Assembly (NCBI GenBank): GCA_964560875.1
Contig: CAZLMW010000028.1
Span: forward strand, 1 to 64,000
Direction: 5' to 3'
DNA from: CAZLMW01 sp964560875
Lineage (GTDB): Bacteria > Myxococcota_A > UBA9042
DNA length: 64,000 bases
Positions 1-9,110 of the stretch are shown piece by piece; positions within the stretch are counted from its first letter, which is position 1, and every line of letters begins with the position of its first letter. The notes beneath the pieces were generated by a model. The model was not told the DNA's origin. It was given only the letters and a program-made list of their open reading frames with translations, and ran no database searches. The position numbers were made by a program, and so were the translations under genes.

Positions 1-1613
1 GCGGGCAAGGACAACTCGAAGCGGGCGCCGCTGCCGTGGCGGGGCGGGACGGCTTCGGCCTTTCCGTCGTGGGTTCGAGCCGCTTCGGAGACGAGGGTCA
101 AGCCGACGCCGGTGCCACGCTCCTTGGTGGTGAAGAAGGGCTCGAACAGGCGCGCGCGGGCCTGGTCCTCGATTCCGGCGCCGCTGTCTTCCACGCCGAT
201 GACGACCCACGTGCCGTGATCGTTGGTGCGCCTGGTCGCGTCGAGCCAGAGCATGCCGCCATCGGGCATCGCTTCCCACGCGTTGCGCACCAGGTTCCAC
301 AGCGCCGAGCGGATTTGGCGGTCGTCGATCTCGGCGTGCAGGTTGGCGCCGAGGTTGGTTTCGACATGGACCTTTCGGCGCCCCAATTCGCCGCGCATGA
401 AGTCAACGAGGCGCCCCATCAAGTCGGCGATGTCGACCCGCTCGGTCTCTTCGGGGCGGCGGCGCGCGCGCTCGAGGTAGCTCTCGGTAATGCCGCGCAG
501 CCGTTCGACCTCGCGACCGATGGCATCGAGCTGCTCGCGGGCTTCGGTGAGCTGCAGGTTGTCTTTGCGCAGGTCGTCTTCGAGCAGCTCGGCGTTGAGG
601 CCGATCGACGACAAGGGGTTGCGAATCTCGTGGGCCATTCGCGCCGCCAGTTGGCCGAGGGTCGCCAGTCGTTCCGAGCGTGACAGGTCCTCGCGTTGGC
701 CGGCCAGGAGCGCTTCCCGTTCGGCCAGCGCGTCGGCCATGCGGTTCCATTCGACGGCGAGCTCGTGGATCTCGGCGGCGGCTGCGGTATCGGCTCGCGC
801 CTCTCGTTCGCCGCGCGCGAAACGACGGACGACATCGGCGAGGTGGTTGAGCGGTCGCAGCGTCGCCAGCATGACCAGCAACGCGATGATCGAGATGCCC
901 AGTGCGACGCCGAGCGACGCGACAACGACGAGGGAAAGCTGCGCTTCGCTTTGTTCGGCGGCTTCGAAACGTTGGTTGAGCGCTTGTTCGAAGGTGCGTT
1001 CGCTGCGTCCAAGAGCGGTGTGCACCGAGCGAATGAGGCGGCGCAGCTCGACAACCAGCCGGGCGGCCTCGCTGTAGCGGCGTTCGGCGACCGTTGTTCG
1101 CAGGGCGACTACGAGCTCATCGAATGCGGCGGCGTCGTCCCGCGCGGTCAGTTTGCGTTTGGGCAAGAGCGTGACGAGGTTGGCGTCCTTGGCGATTCGA
1201 TCGCGCGCGGCGGTCGAGCGGCGTTGATCGGCCAGCACCGAGTCGAGCGCGGGCAGGGGCAGCGGCGCGGCCATGACGAAGCGGGCAAGGCGTGGCGGTT
1301 TGCTGCTCAGCTTGAAGAGGCGCAGCTGCTTGCGAATCCGATCGATGCGGGCGTAGGGGCGGGCGCCAGGCACGAAGCGGGCCACCCAGTCGAGGTCATG
1401 CGGGGCCGCCCGCTGCAGGGCTTCGTCGAAACCGCGCAGCTCAAGACCGGATTGGCGCAGGGACTCGAGCAACGGCAGCGCGCGTTTGCGAAGGACGTGA
1501 AGTTCGTGGCGCAGGCTCGTGACGGAGGCCACGGCGTAGAGCGAGGCCGTGCCGAAGCACGCGACCACGACCGCAAAGCCGATGAAGATGCGCAGCGGCA
1601 GCGAAAATCGCAT
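1..1613 (-). CDS. Sensor histidine kinase (HAMP, HisKA, HATPase), C-terminus cut by window edge
   Basis: Membrane sensor kinase that would autophosphorylate on histidine and signal to a response regulator not seen here. Reading leftwards from the ATG at 1613 there is an N-terminal membrane segment (about residues 6-30), an extracytoplasmic region of roughly 200 residues, a second membrane segment, a HAMP-like linker, and the H-box MAHEIRNPLSSIGL with the phospho-acceptor at His328. It continues with N-box (LVRNAWEAMPDGG), G1 (VEDSGAGI), F-box (LFEPFFTTKERG) and G2 (GTGVGL). About 537 residues are visible and the frame is still open at base 1; only the last few residues should be missing. It starts 27 bp after the helicase stop on the same strand, so co-transcription is likely. 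The sensed signal is unknown. Confidence 0.9.
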   Translation of the reverse strand, partial: MRFSLPLRIFIGFAVVVACFGTASLYAVASVTSLRHELHVLRKRALPLLESLRQSGLELRGFDEALQRAAPHDLDWVARFVPGARPYARIDRIRKQLRLFKLSSKPPRLARFVMAAPLPLPALDSVLADQRRSTAARDRIAKDANLVTLLPKRKLTARDDAAAFDELVVALRTTVAERRYSEAARLVVELRRLIRSVHTALGRSERTFEQALNQRFEAAEQSEAQLSLVVVASLGVALGISIIALLVMLATLRPLNHLADVVRRFARGEREARADTAAAAEIHELAVEWNRMADALAEREALLAGQREDLSRSERLATLGQLAARMAHEIRNPLSSIGLNAELLEDDLRKDNLQLTEAREQLDAIGREVERLRGITESYLERARRRPEETERVDIADLMGRLVDFMRGELGRRKVHVETNLGANLHAEIDDRQIRSALWNLVRNAWEAMPDGGMLWLDATRRTNDHGTWVVIGVEDSGAGIEDQARARLFEPFFTTKERGTGVGLTLVSEAARTHDGKAEAVPPRHGSGARFELSLP

Positions 1614-1640
1614 GGCTCGATGGTACGCGATCGACGCCGC

Positions 1641-3596
1641 CTACGCCGGCTTCAAGAAGAAGGCCTGCACGTCGACGAACGACGCGGTCCGGCGGGCGGG
1701 GGGCAGCGAGCCGAGGAGCCGGCGGCCGTAACCTTTGCGGGTCAAGCGCGGATCGAGGATGGCGACGACGCCGCGGTCCTTGTGGCTGCGGATCAGGCGA
1801 CCGAATCCCTGGCGGAGCATGGTCGCGGCGGCCGGGATGCTCAGGCGCGCAAAAGAGGAGCTGCCCGACGCTTCCAGCCGCTTGCTGCGGGCGGCGAACA
1901 GCGGATCGTCGGGCGGCGGAAAGGGGACCTTGTCGAGGATGACCAGGCGCAAGAGATCGCCGGGCAAGTCGACGCCCTGCCAAAACCCCATCGTGGCGAA
2001 CAGGACAGCGGGCTGTTCGGCGGCGAAACGGGAGAGCAGCTGAGAGCGGCCGGCCTGGCCCTGCATCATGGCGGTCATCGGCAGGCGGTCGGCGAGGCGG
2101 TGATAGGCGTCGCGCATTCCGCGTCTGCTGGTGAAGAGGGCGAACGCGCCGCCGCCAGCCGCGTCGACAAGGCGTGCGATTTCCCGGGCGAGCGCTTCGT
2201 CCCGCCCGGACTCCCAGGGTGACGGTAAGCTGCCGGGGACATAGAGCAGCGCCTGGTTTTCGTAGTTGTAGCCGCCCGGCAGACGCAGCTGTTCGGTCTC
2301 GCCGGTCAGTCCAGCAGCGGTCGTGAACGCGGAGAAGTCGTCCTTGATGGCGAGCGTGGCGGACGTGAACACGCGCGTTGCCTTCTCGGCCAGCAGGGTG
2401 CGCCGCAGAATCGGTCCGCAGTCTGCCGGGCGCGCGATGAACGCCATGCCGGTACGACGCCTCTGCACCCAACGCACCATCGCTTCGCCGTCGCTGTCGT
2501 CTTCGGGGCGGGCGATGACGTGGTGGAGATCGCGTTCGAGGTCTTCGATGACGTCGCGCGCCTTGCCGACCGCGTTGGACGCCGCGCTGACGTTCTTGGC
2601 GCCAAGTCTCTGCCACGCGTTGTGCAGCACCCCGGAGACCGCGTCGCGGGGCTTGATGAGGCGGGCGAAGAGCTTTTCGTCGATGACGGCTTGCCCCTCA
2701 CGGCCATCAGCGGCCTGCCACAACGGCCGTAGTGCTTCGATCAGGGCGGCGGTGATGTCGCCAACAACGCGCCCCGCTTCGCCGCCGAGCTCCGCGGCGA
2801 GCTGGTTGAGATCGCTGCAGAGTCGCGCCGTGCGACGTGTGCTCAGCGTGACCCCGAAAAACGCGACCGCGACGTCCGGCAGCGCGTGGGCCTCATCGAC
2901 GACGATCACATCGGCGCCCGGCAGCAGCATCGCGCCGTCCCAGCGTTCGCGCAGCGCGTAGTCGGCCAGAAGGACGTGGTGGTTGACGATGACAAGGTCC
3001 GCCGCGAGGGCTCTCCTGCGCGCGCGCACAACAAAACAGTCTTCGTAGCTTGGACACTCGCCGCCGAGGCAGTTGTCGCTCGTGGATGTCACGCGCGGCC
3101 AGACGGGATCGTTTTCGTCGACGCCGCGGACATGACCGATGTCGCCGGTATCGCTGTGCAGCGAGGCGTCTTCGACCGCGCGAAGGGCCAGCGGGGCGGT
3201 GCGCAGCGCGTTGCGATTGAGCTCGCCGTGGAGGCGATGCAGGCAGATGTAGTTGGCGCGACCTTTGAGGACCGTTGCGTCGATCGTCGCCCCGGTGGCT
3301 GCCATCGCGACGGGCACGTCGTGTTCCATCACCTGGTTTTGCAGCTGCTTGGTGGCCGTCGCGACGATGGCGCGGCAGCCGGCGGTGAGGATCGGCAGCA
3401 GGTAGGCGAGCGTTTTTCCGGTGCCTGTGCCCGCTTCGACCACGAGGTCCTCTCCGCGGACGATGGCGCGGTCGACGGCGGCGATCATCTCGCGCTGGCC
3501 GGGCCGCGCTTCAAAACCCCGCAAATGTGCTTGGAGCGCGCCCTGCAAATGAGCGCCGATGACGCCCTGGTCTGTGTTTTCGAGCGCTTCGGTCAC
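1641..3596 (-). CDS. ATP-dependent DNA helicase, DinG/YoaA (XPD-like) family
   Basis: Superfamily 2 DNA helicase of the iron-sulfur XPD-like group, expected to unwind DNA 5' to 3' in repair. Walker A is AGTGTGKT at residues 55-62 and the Walker B DEAH box is at 234-237. Cys118, Cys176, Cys181 and Cys187 lie between them in the arrangement expected for a 4Fe-4S cluster. The C-terminus has the family-type RLTRKGYGRRLL segment. The length of 651 aa is normal for the family. Its ATG overlaps the stop of the upstream membrane-protein gene by 4 bp (ATGA), indicating translational coupling, and the histidine kinase gene follows 27 bp later. DinG and YoaA cannot be separated from sequence alone, so no symbol is given. 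Confidence 0.9.
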   Translation of the reverse strand: MTEALENTDQGVIGAHLQGALQAHLRGFEARPGQREMIAAVDRAIVRGEDLVVEAGTGTGKTLAYLLPILTAGCRAIVATATKQLQNQVMEHDVPVAMAATGATIDATVLKGRANYICLHRLHGELNRNALRTAPLALRAVEDASLHSDTGDIGHVRGVDENDPVWPRVTSTSDNCLGGECPSYEDCFVVRARRRALAADLVIVNHHVLLADYALRERWDGAMLLPGADVIVVDEAHALPDVAVAFFGVTLSTRRTARLCSDLNQLAAELGGEAGRVVGDITAALIEALRPLWQAADGREGQAVIDEKLFARLIKPRDAVSGVLHNAWQRLGAKNVSAASNAVGKARDVIEDLERDLHHVIARPEDDSDGEAMVRWVQRRRTGMAFIARPADCGPILRRTLLAEKATRVFTSATLAIKDDFSAFTTAAGLTGETEQLRLPGGYNYENQALLYVPGSLPSPWESGRDEALAREIARLVDAAGGGAFALFTSRRGMRDAYHRLADRLPMTAMMQGQAGRSQLLSRFAAEQPAVLFATMGFWQGVDLPGDLLRLVILDKVPFPPPDDPLFAARSKRLEASGSSSFARLSIPAAATMLRQGFGRLIRSHKDRGVVAILDPRLTRKGYGRRLLGSLPPARRTASFVDVQAFFLKPA

Positions 3597-5320
3597 GGCG
3601 CGACGCCCGGCGCGAGCTGCGGCTTGATGGCGATTCCGCCTGTCGGCCCGTCGTGACGATAGACGCGCACCGCGATGGCTTCGAGGTACCGGGCGCCGTC
3701 TTCCTCGATCGTGTACCCGCGGGTGTGCAGGAGCCTGTCGATGACCATCCCCGCGCCCTGGCCGCCGCCGATCGCGATGCCGTTGGCCTCCACCGCGTCG
3801 CGATCCCCGGTCACGGCGATGACAGATCGCGGCTTTTCGAGGAGTTTCTCAGCGATCTGGGCTGCGTCGCGCGGTCGGGTCGTGCTCCGGGCCACGCGAT
3901 CCGCGCTTTGATAGGGGTCCAGTTTGTAGGCCACCTCGAGCCCGTGCGGGCCGAGCGCGATGACGGCGCCTTTGTCGCCGAGGGGGCTGACCTCTTCGTT
4001 GATGAACACAGCGACCTTGGTCGCCGCGATGCGCTGCATCGACGATGTGCCGACGAGGACGTGGTGGCCGCCGAGCGCGAACTGGACGAGCGTGACGGCG
4101 ACCATCGTGGCGACGAACCGACGTCTCTGGTGGTCCTCGGCGCCAAAACGTGCGCCGGCCAAGCCGGTCAATCCGAGCCCCAGCACGAGCGCGCAGCACG
4201 GACGGGCGATGGCCAGCGCCTCGGGGATGCCGGCCGGATTGCTGCGCGCGCACGCCCAGGCGACCCACCCACAAGGCACCAGCATGCCGAGCAGCAACGG
4301 CATGTAGTCACGTTCACCGAGAATCTTTGGCGAGGTGGGCACAGCGACACCGAGCGATCGCCACCCATCAGCCGCGCCGGCGCCAGCGCTGTCCGAAACA
4401 GCCGCGCGCTTGGGGATCGCGGGGTCGGCGATCACCTGCCCAACGAACAGCCCCGCCAGCGCCAGGGGCCACAACGTCGCGCCGAGCCAGACCCGCCAGG
4501 CGGGCGCTTCGTGAAGCTGCAGCGATGCCGCCAGCTCCCCGGTCGCCCCGCCCGGTGACAACGCGATGAGCGCCTCGAAGAAGCCGTCCAGCGCACCGTC
4601 GGGCAGGGCGATATCCGCCCCGTTGAAGCGGGCGTCTGCCAACCACGCTGCAGCGAGCGATGCCTGCGGTGGCATGCCGTCCGCGACGACCAGCCGCAGG
4701 CCAATGCCGACACCGATCGCCACGATCCAGGCGGCCGCGAGCGTGTATTTCGGCTTCGGTCCCGTCACCGAGCGCATGGCCGTGTAGAGGCCTGCTGGCA
4801 AGAGCAGGGCGGCGACCGGCGAGATCGCAGTGGCAGCGGCGAGTAGCCCGGCGGATACGAACGACGGCGCGGTCTGGCCGAGCTTGATCCCCTTGCGCGC
4901 CTGGAACAGCGCGGACAACGCCAACACCGACATCAACGGGGTGCCGTCAGCGCGCCAACCTTCGTCGAGCCCGAACGGCGCAAGCGCCAGGAACATGCCG
5001 CTGAGCAAGCCGACCAGCGTCCCCCAACCGTTGAGCCGCGCGTAGCCGACGGCGATCAGCAGCAGGGCGAGGTCCAGGGCGATCGACGGAAGACGCACAA
5101 CGCCCGCGATGTGGCCGCTGATGTGCATCCACGCCGAAACGATCTTGCCGAGCACGGGCACGCCGCCCAGACCCAGCGGTGCCACGGCGCCCAGACCATG
5201 CGCGGCCGAGACTTCCAGCCCGTTGAGGTCGACCGTAAAGATCGACACGACCCGCATTGCGATCAGCACCGCACAGACGCGGTAGAGCAAGCGGCGCTGG
5301 TCTCTTGGGGCGATTTGCAT
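3593..5320 (-). CDS. Polytopic membrane protein, possibly glycosyltransferase-like
   Basis: About 575 residues with many hydrophobic helices from residue 12 onward and a soluble C-terminal domain of about 150 residues. The arrangement (N-terminal helix, first loop, repeated helices, soluble tail) resembles GT39/GT83 (PMT/ArnT-like) lipid-linked sugar transferases, but the usual acidic DE motif in the first loop is not evident, so this is only a resemblance. The start at ATG 5320 (MQIAPRDQRRL) is chosen; an in-frame ATG at 5347 would add nine basic residues. Neither start has a clear ribosome binding site. The open frame continues upstream into the N gap, but those codons look non-coding. It is the first gene of a minus-strand unit with the helicase (ATGA overlap). 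Confidence 0.7.
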   Translation of the reverse strand: MQIAPRDQRRLLYRVCAVLIAMRVVSIFTVDLNGLEVSAAHGLGAVAPLGLGGVPVLGKIVSAWMHISGHIAGVVRLPSIALDLALLLIAVGYARLNGWGTLVGLLSGMFLALAPFGLDEGWRADGTPLMSVLALSALFQARKGIKLGQTAPSFVSAGLLAAATAISPVAALLLPAGLYTAMRSVTGPKPKYTLAAAWIVAIGVGIGLRLVVADGMPPQASLAAAWLADARFNGADIALPDGALDGFFEALIALSPGGATGELAASLQLHEAPAWRVWLGATLWPLALAGLFVGQVIADPAIPKRAAVSDSAGAGAADGWRSLGVAVPTSPKILGERDYMPLLLGMLVPCGWVAWACARSNPAGIPEALAIARPCCALVLGLGLTGLAGARFGAEDHQRRRFVATMVAVTLVQFALGGHHVLVGTSSMQRIAATKVAVFINEEVSPLGDKGAVIALGPHGLEVAYKLDPYQSADRVARSTTRPRDAAQIAEKLLEKPRSVIAVTGDRDAVEANGIAIGGGQGAGMVIDRLLHTRGYTIEEDGARYLEAIAVRVYRHDGPTGGIAIKPQLAPGVAP

Positions 5321-5444
5321 GGTCGTTACGCGGCGGCGGCGGACCATAACGGCGCGGCGATCGTGGTGGCAACCCACGGCGAGCGGTCGATTCACCGTTG
5401 ATTGACGCGGACGCCTGCCGTCCTTGATCGTGGCGGCGCGATGG

Positions 5445-5544
5445 NNNNNNNNNNNNNNNNNNNNNNNNNNNNNNNNNNNNNNNNNNNNNNNNNNNNNNNN
5501 NNNNNNNNNNNNNNNNNNNNNNNNNNNNNNNNNNNNNNNNNNNN
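5445..5544. other. Assembly gap (100 N)
   Basis: Exactly 100 N, the usual placeholder for a scaffold join of unknown size. It removes the N-terminus of the lipoprotein gene that follows. The residues next to the gap are a repetitive Ala/Asp-rich coding tract. Confidence 0.98.
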
Positions 5545-6200
5545 CAGCTGCAGATGATGCGGCTGCAGACGACGCCACCACCCCGCCGCAGGACGCGGGA
5601 GAGGGCGATGCGACGATTTCCGGTGATGCGGGGTCCGGTGATGCGGGCGGCTGCGCGGGCAAACCCAAGCCCGCCAAGACCTGTTGCTCCGGCGACGTCG
5701 AGACCAGCGTTGTCTGCGACGGCGCGGGTTGGGGGTGCCCGTCCGGCTACAACATGGTCGCGTCGGGCGATTGCGGTAAGCCTCTACCGGACGCCGGTAG
5801 CACCGACGTCAGCAGCGCGGCCGACACGAAGACATCGCTGCCCTGGACCGGGTTTCAAATCAACCGCGGTTGGGGGCCGTGTCCGCCCGGGCAGGTATGT
5901 TCCGAGAGCTGGCACGTCGGCCTCGATGGCACGATGGCGATCGACAAGAAGGGCAACAAGACCACGTCGAAGATGAGCGCGGACGACCTCAAGATGCTCA
6001 AGGAGTGGATGGCGCAGAGCGCGTTCGCCGACGGCATGACCAAGGGCTTCAGCTGCAAGCCGCCGCCGACCGATATCGGCATCTCGTTCACCGTCTACCT
6101 GTCGGGCGTCAAACACACCAAGACCGTTACCGGCTGCATTCTGTCGGGTCCCATTGGCAATATCGCCAAGGACATCTTCGACCTGGTCACCAAGTACTGA
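5545..6200 (+). CDS. Secreted or lipoprotein-type hypothetical protein, N-terminus lost in assembly gap
   Basis: The visible 217 residues begin inside an Ala/Asp-rich spacer (AADDAAADDATTPPQDAGEG) of the kind found just after the lipidated cysteine in myxobacterial lipoproteins. A cysteine-containing middle follows (TCCSGDVETSVVCDG, WGCPSGYN). The C-terminal domain of about 110 residues reads like a small ligand-binding fold: GPCPPGQVCSESWHVGLDGT, then a polar helix, then SCKPPPTDIGISFTVYLSG. The signal peptide and start codon must lie in the gap at 5445-5544. No family was recognised and function is unknown. It is divergent from the membrane-protein gene to its left. The stop is TGA at 6198-6200. 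Confidence 0.75.
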
Positions 6201-6274
6201 ATACTCAGCACACCGCGGCAGACCTCTTCCGCTGACCGACTGGTCCCTCAACGCTGCATTGGACGGCTGCCGCT

Positions 6275-7372
6275 GTGTCGACGCCCATTCCCCGCCAGAC
6301 CGTTGAGGCGATCGTCGAGCTGGCCTGTCGTGCGCCTTCTGCCGACAACAACCAGCCCTTTGTTTTCGAAGCTCAGGCCGAAGCAGATCGGGTGCAGTTG
6401 CGCGTTTTTCACGACGGCGAGCGCGGTCGCCATCGGCTGAACATCGACGATGCGGTGTCGCGACTGGCGCTCGGCTTCATCGCGGAGTCGTTGGCGCTTT
6501 CGGCCGGTCAGCATGGGGTTGTTGTGCACTTCGAGCAGCCGCAATGGTCTGATACGGGCCCGCAGCTGGTTGCGTCGTTGCAGGCCGGCGACATCTTGCG
6601 GGATCCGCTCGCTGTTCGGCTCAGCACCCGGTGCACGGATCGTAGGCCGTTTGGTCGCGGCGCGATGCCGGCGATCCTGGCGGACTCGTTGACGGCGGAT
6701 CCCGGGTCGCCTGCTGAGACACGAACGGTTGTGGTGCGCGCTTGCAGCCGCCGGCTCTCAGCCGCGCTCGAAGACGCCGATAGCTTGATTTGGAGCACGC
6801 CGGGTGCTTTTGCGGATGCCCTCGCGTGGGTGCGGGAGGATTCGACGCCGCCGGCTGCCGACGGGATGCCTCGCGCGACGCTGGGGACGTCGTTTATCGA
6901 AGGGACGGCGATCGCAGCGCTGGTGGCTCAGCCCCGGCTCACGGATGCGTTTCCGGCAGCGACGATGCGGATCGCGGGACGGCGGACGCTGGCGCGGCAA
7001 TTGCGGGCGAGCAGCGCGCTCGTGGCGGTCTTGGTCCGAGCCCCAAAGCCGCCCGCGCTGGTCGATGTGGGACGGGCCGCGATGCGCGCATGGCTGCGAC
7101 TGGATGCCGCGCAGTGGGCTGTGCAACCGATGAGCTTGGCGCCGCTGGCGGTCTGGTACGGCGCACAGGGGCTGCTCCCGACCGATCTCAGCACGCGTAT
7201 GCACCGCCGCCTGCTCGGCGTCACCGCGCGACTGCAAGCCGCTGTGGGCGCGCAAACCGACGAGCTGCCGCTGTGGCTGATGCGCACCGGGCCAGCGCCG
7301 ACCACGCCCGCTGCCCGAACCGGACGACTCCCGGTCAGCCGCGCTCTGCGCTGGTCTGGTGAGGGACGTTAG
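6275..7372 (+). CDS. Nitroreductase-like flavoprotein (Acg/SagB-like)
   Basis: 365 aa from a GTG start at 6275. The N-terminal ELACRAPSADNNQP motif is the FMN-binding entry motif of nitroreductase-family oxidoreductases, and RLNIDDAVSRLALGFIAESL fits the following helix. The C-terminal half is Ala/Arg-rich and diverged, as in Acg (Rv2032)-type two-lobed members. Expected chemistry is FMN-dependent hydride transfer to or from a small molecule. It lies 98 bp before the patatin gene and about 1.7 kb before the NRPS on the same strand. It could therefore be a tailoring oxidase of the cluster, but that is inferred from position only. No strong ribosome binding site is visible. Confidence 0.7.
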   Translation: MSTPIPRQTVEAIVELACRAPSADNNQPFVFEAQAEADRVQLRVFHDGERGRHRLNIDDAVSRLALGFIAESLALSAGQHGVVVHFEQPQWSDTGPQLVASLQAGDILRDPLAVRLSTRCTDRRPFGRGAMPAILADSLTADPGSPAETRTVVVRACSRRLSAALEDADSLIWSTPGAFADALAWVREDSTPPAADGMPRATLGTSFIEGTAIAALVAQPRLTDAFPAATMRIAGRRTLARQLRASSALVAVLVRAPKPPALVDVGRAAMRAWLRLDAAQWAVQPMSLAPLAVWYGAQGLLPTDLSTRMHRRLLGVTARLQAAVGAQTDELPLWLMRTGPAPTTPAARTGRLPVSRALRWSGEGR

Positions 7373-7470
7373 CAGCGTTCGGGAAAGCTCCTGGTGAACT
7401 TCGCGCCCGATTCCGGCGCGCGCAGGCCTGTGGTAGAAGTTTGGACCTTTCAAATACCCGTGGAGCCGTC

Positions 7471-9045
7471 ATGTCTGCACCGCATCGCCCGTACCGCATC
7501 CTCTCGATGGACGGTGGCCCGGGTTCGCCGACCTACACGCGCCAGCTGCTCGATATCGAGTACTACGTCCAGACCAAGTACAAGCGCAGCTTCCTCAACT
7601 CGATCGACATGTTCGCCGGCACCTCCGACGGCGGCTGGATGTCGCTGTACCTGTCCACGCCTCAAAACGTCATCGACGCCAAGCGGTGGCTCGCGACCAA
7701 GCCTTCGTGCGACGGCAAGTGCGGCCCCGGACCCGACTTCACACCGCCGCACCTCTACGAAGAGAGCAGCACCTGCCGCAACTGTATCTGGCACCCGGAC
7801 GACCCCGAACTTGCGCTTGCGCAGGCCCGGCTGACCCTCGCCATCGAGTTTTCGGGCAAGGCTGGCGCGAGCCTCGCGATCGGCTTCGGGGGCATCTTGC
7901 GGCTCGCCAGCGGGCTGTTTTCGGCGCTGCCGGCGGGTCGCTTCGAGAAGCTGCTGGGCCAGTGGTACAACGGCGACGGCTCGGACGTGAACCTGGGTCA
8001 GCTCACCAACGACGTCGCGCTCGTCACCCTGTGCATGGGCGGCGAGGAGAAGTTTGGCGCGCGCACCTACACGAACCTGGCCCGCCACGCCACAGACCCC
8101 GGCGACGATCCCACGCTGTCGATGAGCGCGATCGAGGCCGCGATGCGCACATCCGCGTTTCCCGTGTTCTTGCCGATGCGGTCGGGACATATCGACGGCT
8201 CGGCCTACGCCAACAACCCCGCCATGTGCGCGATCGCGGAGCTGCTGGCCGAGAGCCGCGACGATCGACGCGAGGGCCTCGAGGAGCGCTGCCTGGACGA
8301 CATCGTGATGCTCTCGATGGGCGTGTCGGACCGCCAGTTGGGCACGGCGTTTGATAGCTTGCTGTACCGCCTGCGCAGCGCGCCGATCGGCTGGATCCCG
8401 TGGCTGCTCGAACCCTTCAGCCCGTTGCTGCTCATGGACGCGATGATCGTGGGTGCCGACAGCGGCGTGGCGTTTCAGTGCAAGCAGCTATTACGCGACC
8501 GATTTCTGCGCGTCGCGACGGCTGTTCCGACCGGCATGATCGGCGAGTTCCTCGACGTGATGTTCGGTTTCAAACGAGCCGCCGACAGCAAGGCGACCGA
8601 CGCAGCCATTGCGTGGGAACACGGCTCGACGGAAGGCGAAGGGGCGTCGTGGCCTGATACGCGCGAGTTCCTCGACAACGTCTGGATGCCCACTGTCATC
8701 AAGCCCGCCCCGGCCCATCAACCGCCTGTTGTCGCCGCTTCCGAGCCGGCGTCAGAGACGCAACCTGCCCCGGCGAAGGCCGCTCCCCCGCGCAAAGCTG
8801 CTCCCAAGCGCAAACCGGCGCCTGAACGCAAGGCTGCTCCCAAGCGCAAGACCGCCGCCAAACGCAAGACGACAGCTTCGCGCAAGGCATCCACGAGCAA
8901 GACAGCGGCCGGCAAGACGGCGGCTACGAAGACGGCGACCACGACCAAGCGCTCGCCGGGCAAATCAACTACCCGTAAAGCGACGGGCCGCAAGGCGTCG
9001 ACTCGCGCGACAAAGGGCACCAAGGAAGCGCCCGAAGCAGGCTGA
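7471..9045 (+). CDS. Patatin-like phospholipase with Lys/Ala-rich histone-H1-like C-terminal tail
   Basis: Serine lipase or acyl hydrolase of the patatin family. Starting at ATG 7471 (GTGGAGCC upstream supplies a GGAG site), the N-terminal MDGGPGS fits the oxyanion loop. The nucleophile elbow is GTSDGG with Ser52, and the catalytic Asp242 is in HIDGSAYANNP. Four cysteines in a CDGKC...CRNC arrangement follow near residues 85-110. From about residue 410 to the end (524) the protein becomes a repetitive basic tail (APPRKAAPKRKPAPERKAAP and similar KT/KR repeats) resembling histone H1 or AlgP-type C-termini. An in-frame ATG at 7441 exists but lacks a good site. The gene sits 65 bp before the NRPS. 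The substrate is unknown. Confidence 0.85.
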   Translation: MSAPHRPYRILSMDGGPGSPTYTRQLLDIEYYVQTKYKRSFLNSIDMFAGTSDGGWMSLYLSTPQNVIDAKRWLATKPSCDGKCGPGPDFTPPHLYEESSTCRNCIWHPDDPELALAQARLTLAIEFSGKAGASLAIGFGGILRLASGLFSALPAGRFEKLLGQWYNGDGSDVNLGQLTNDVALVTLCMGGEEKFGARTYTNLARHATDPGDDPTLSMSAIEAAMRTSAFPVFLPMRSGHIDGSAYANNPAMCAIAELLAESRDDRREGLEERCLDDIVMLSMGVSDRQLGTAFDSLLYRLRSAPIGWIPWLLEPFSPLLLMDAMIVGADSGVAFQCKQLLRDRFLRVATAVPTGMIGEFLDVMFGFKRAADSKATDAAIAWEHGSTEGEGASWPDTREFLDNVWMPTVIKPAPAHQPPVVAASEPASETQPAPAKAAPPRKAAPKRKPAPERKAAPKRKTAAKRKTTASRKASTSKTAAGKTAATKTATTTKRSPGKSTTRKATGRKASTRATKGTKEAPEAG

Positions 9046-9110
9046 GAGCCGATTCTCGCGTCGCGCCTCACCCGCTGGCGCCGCGCCGTCATTCCCGGCC
9101 GGATACCGCG

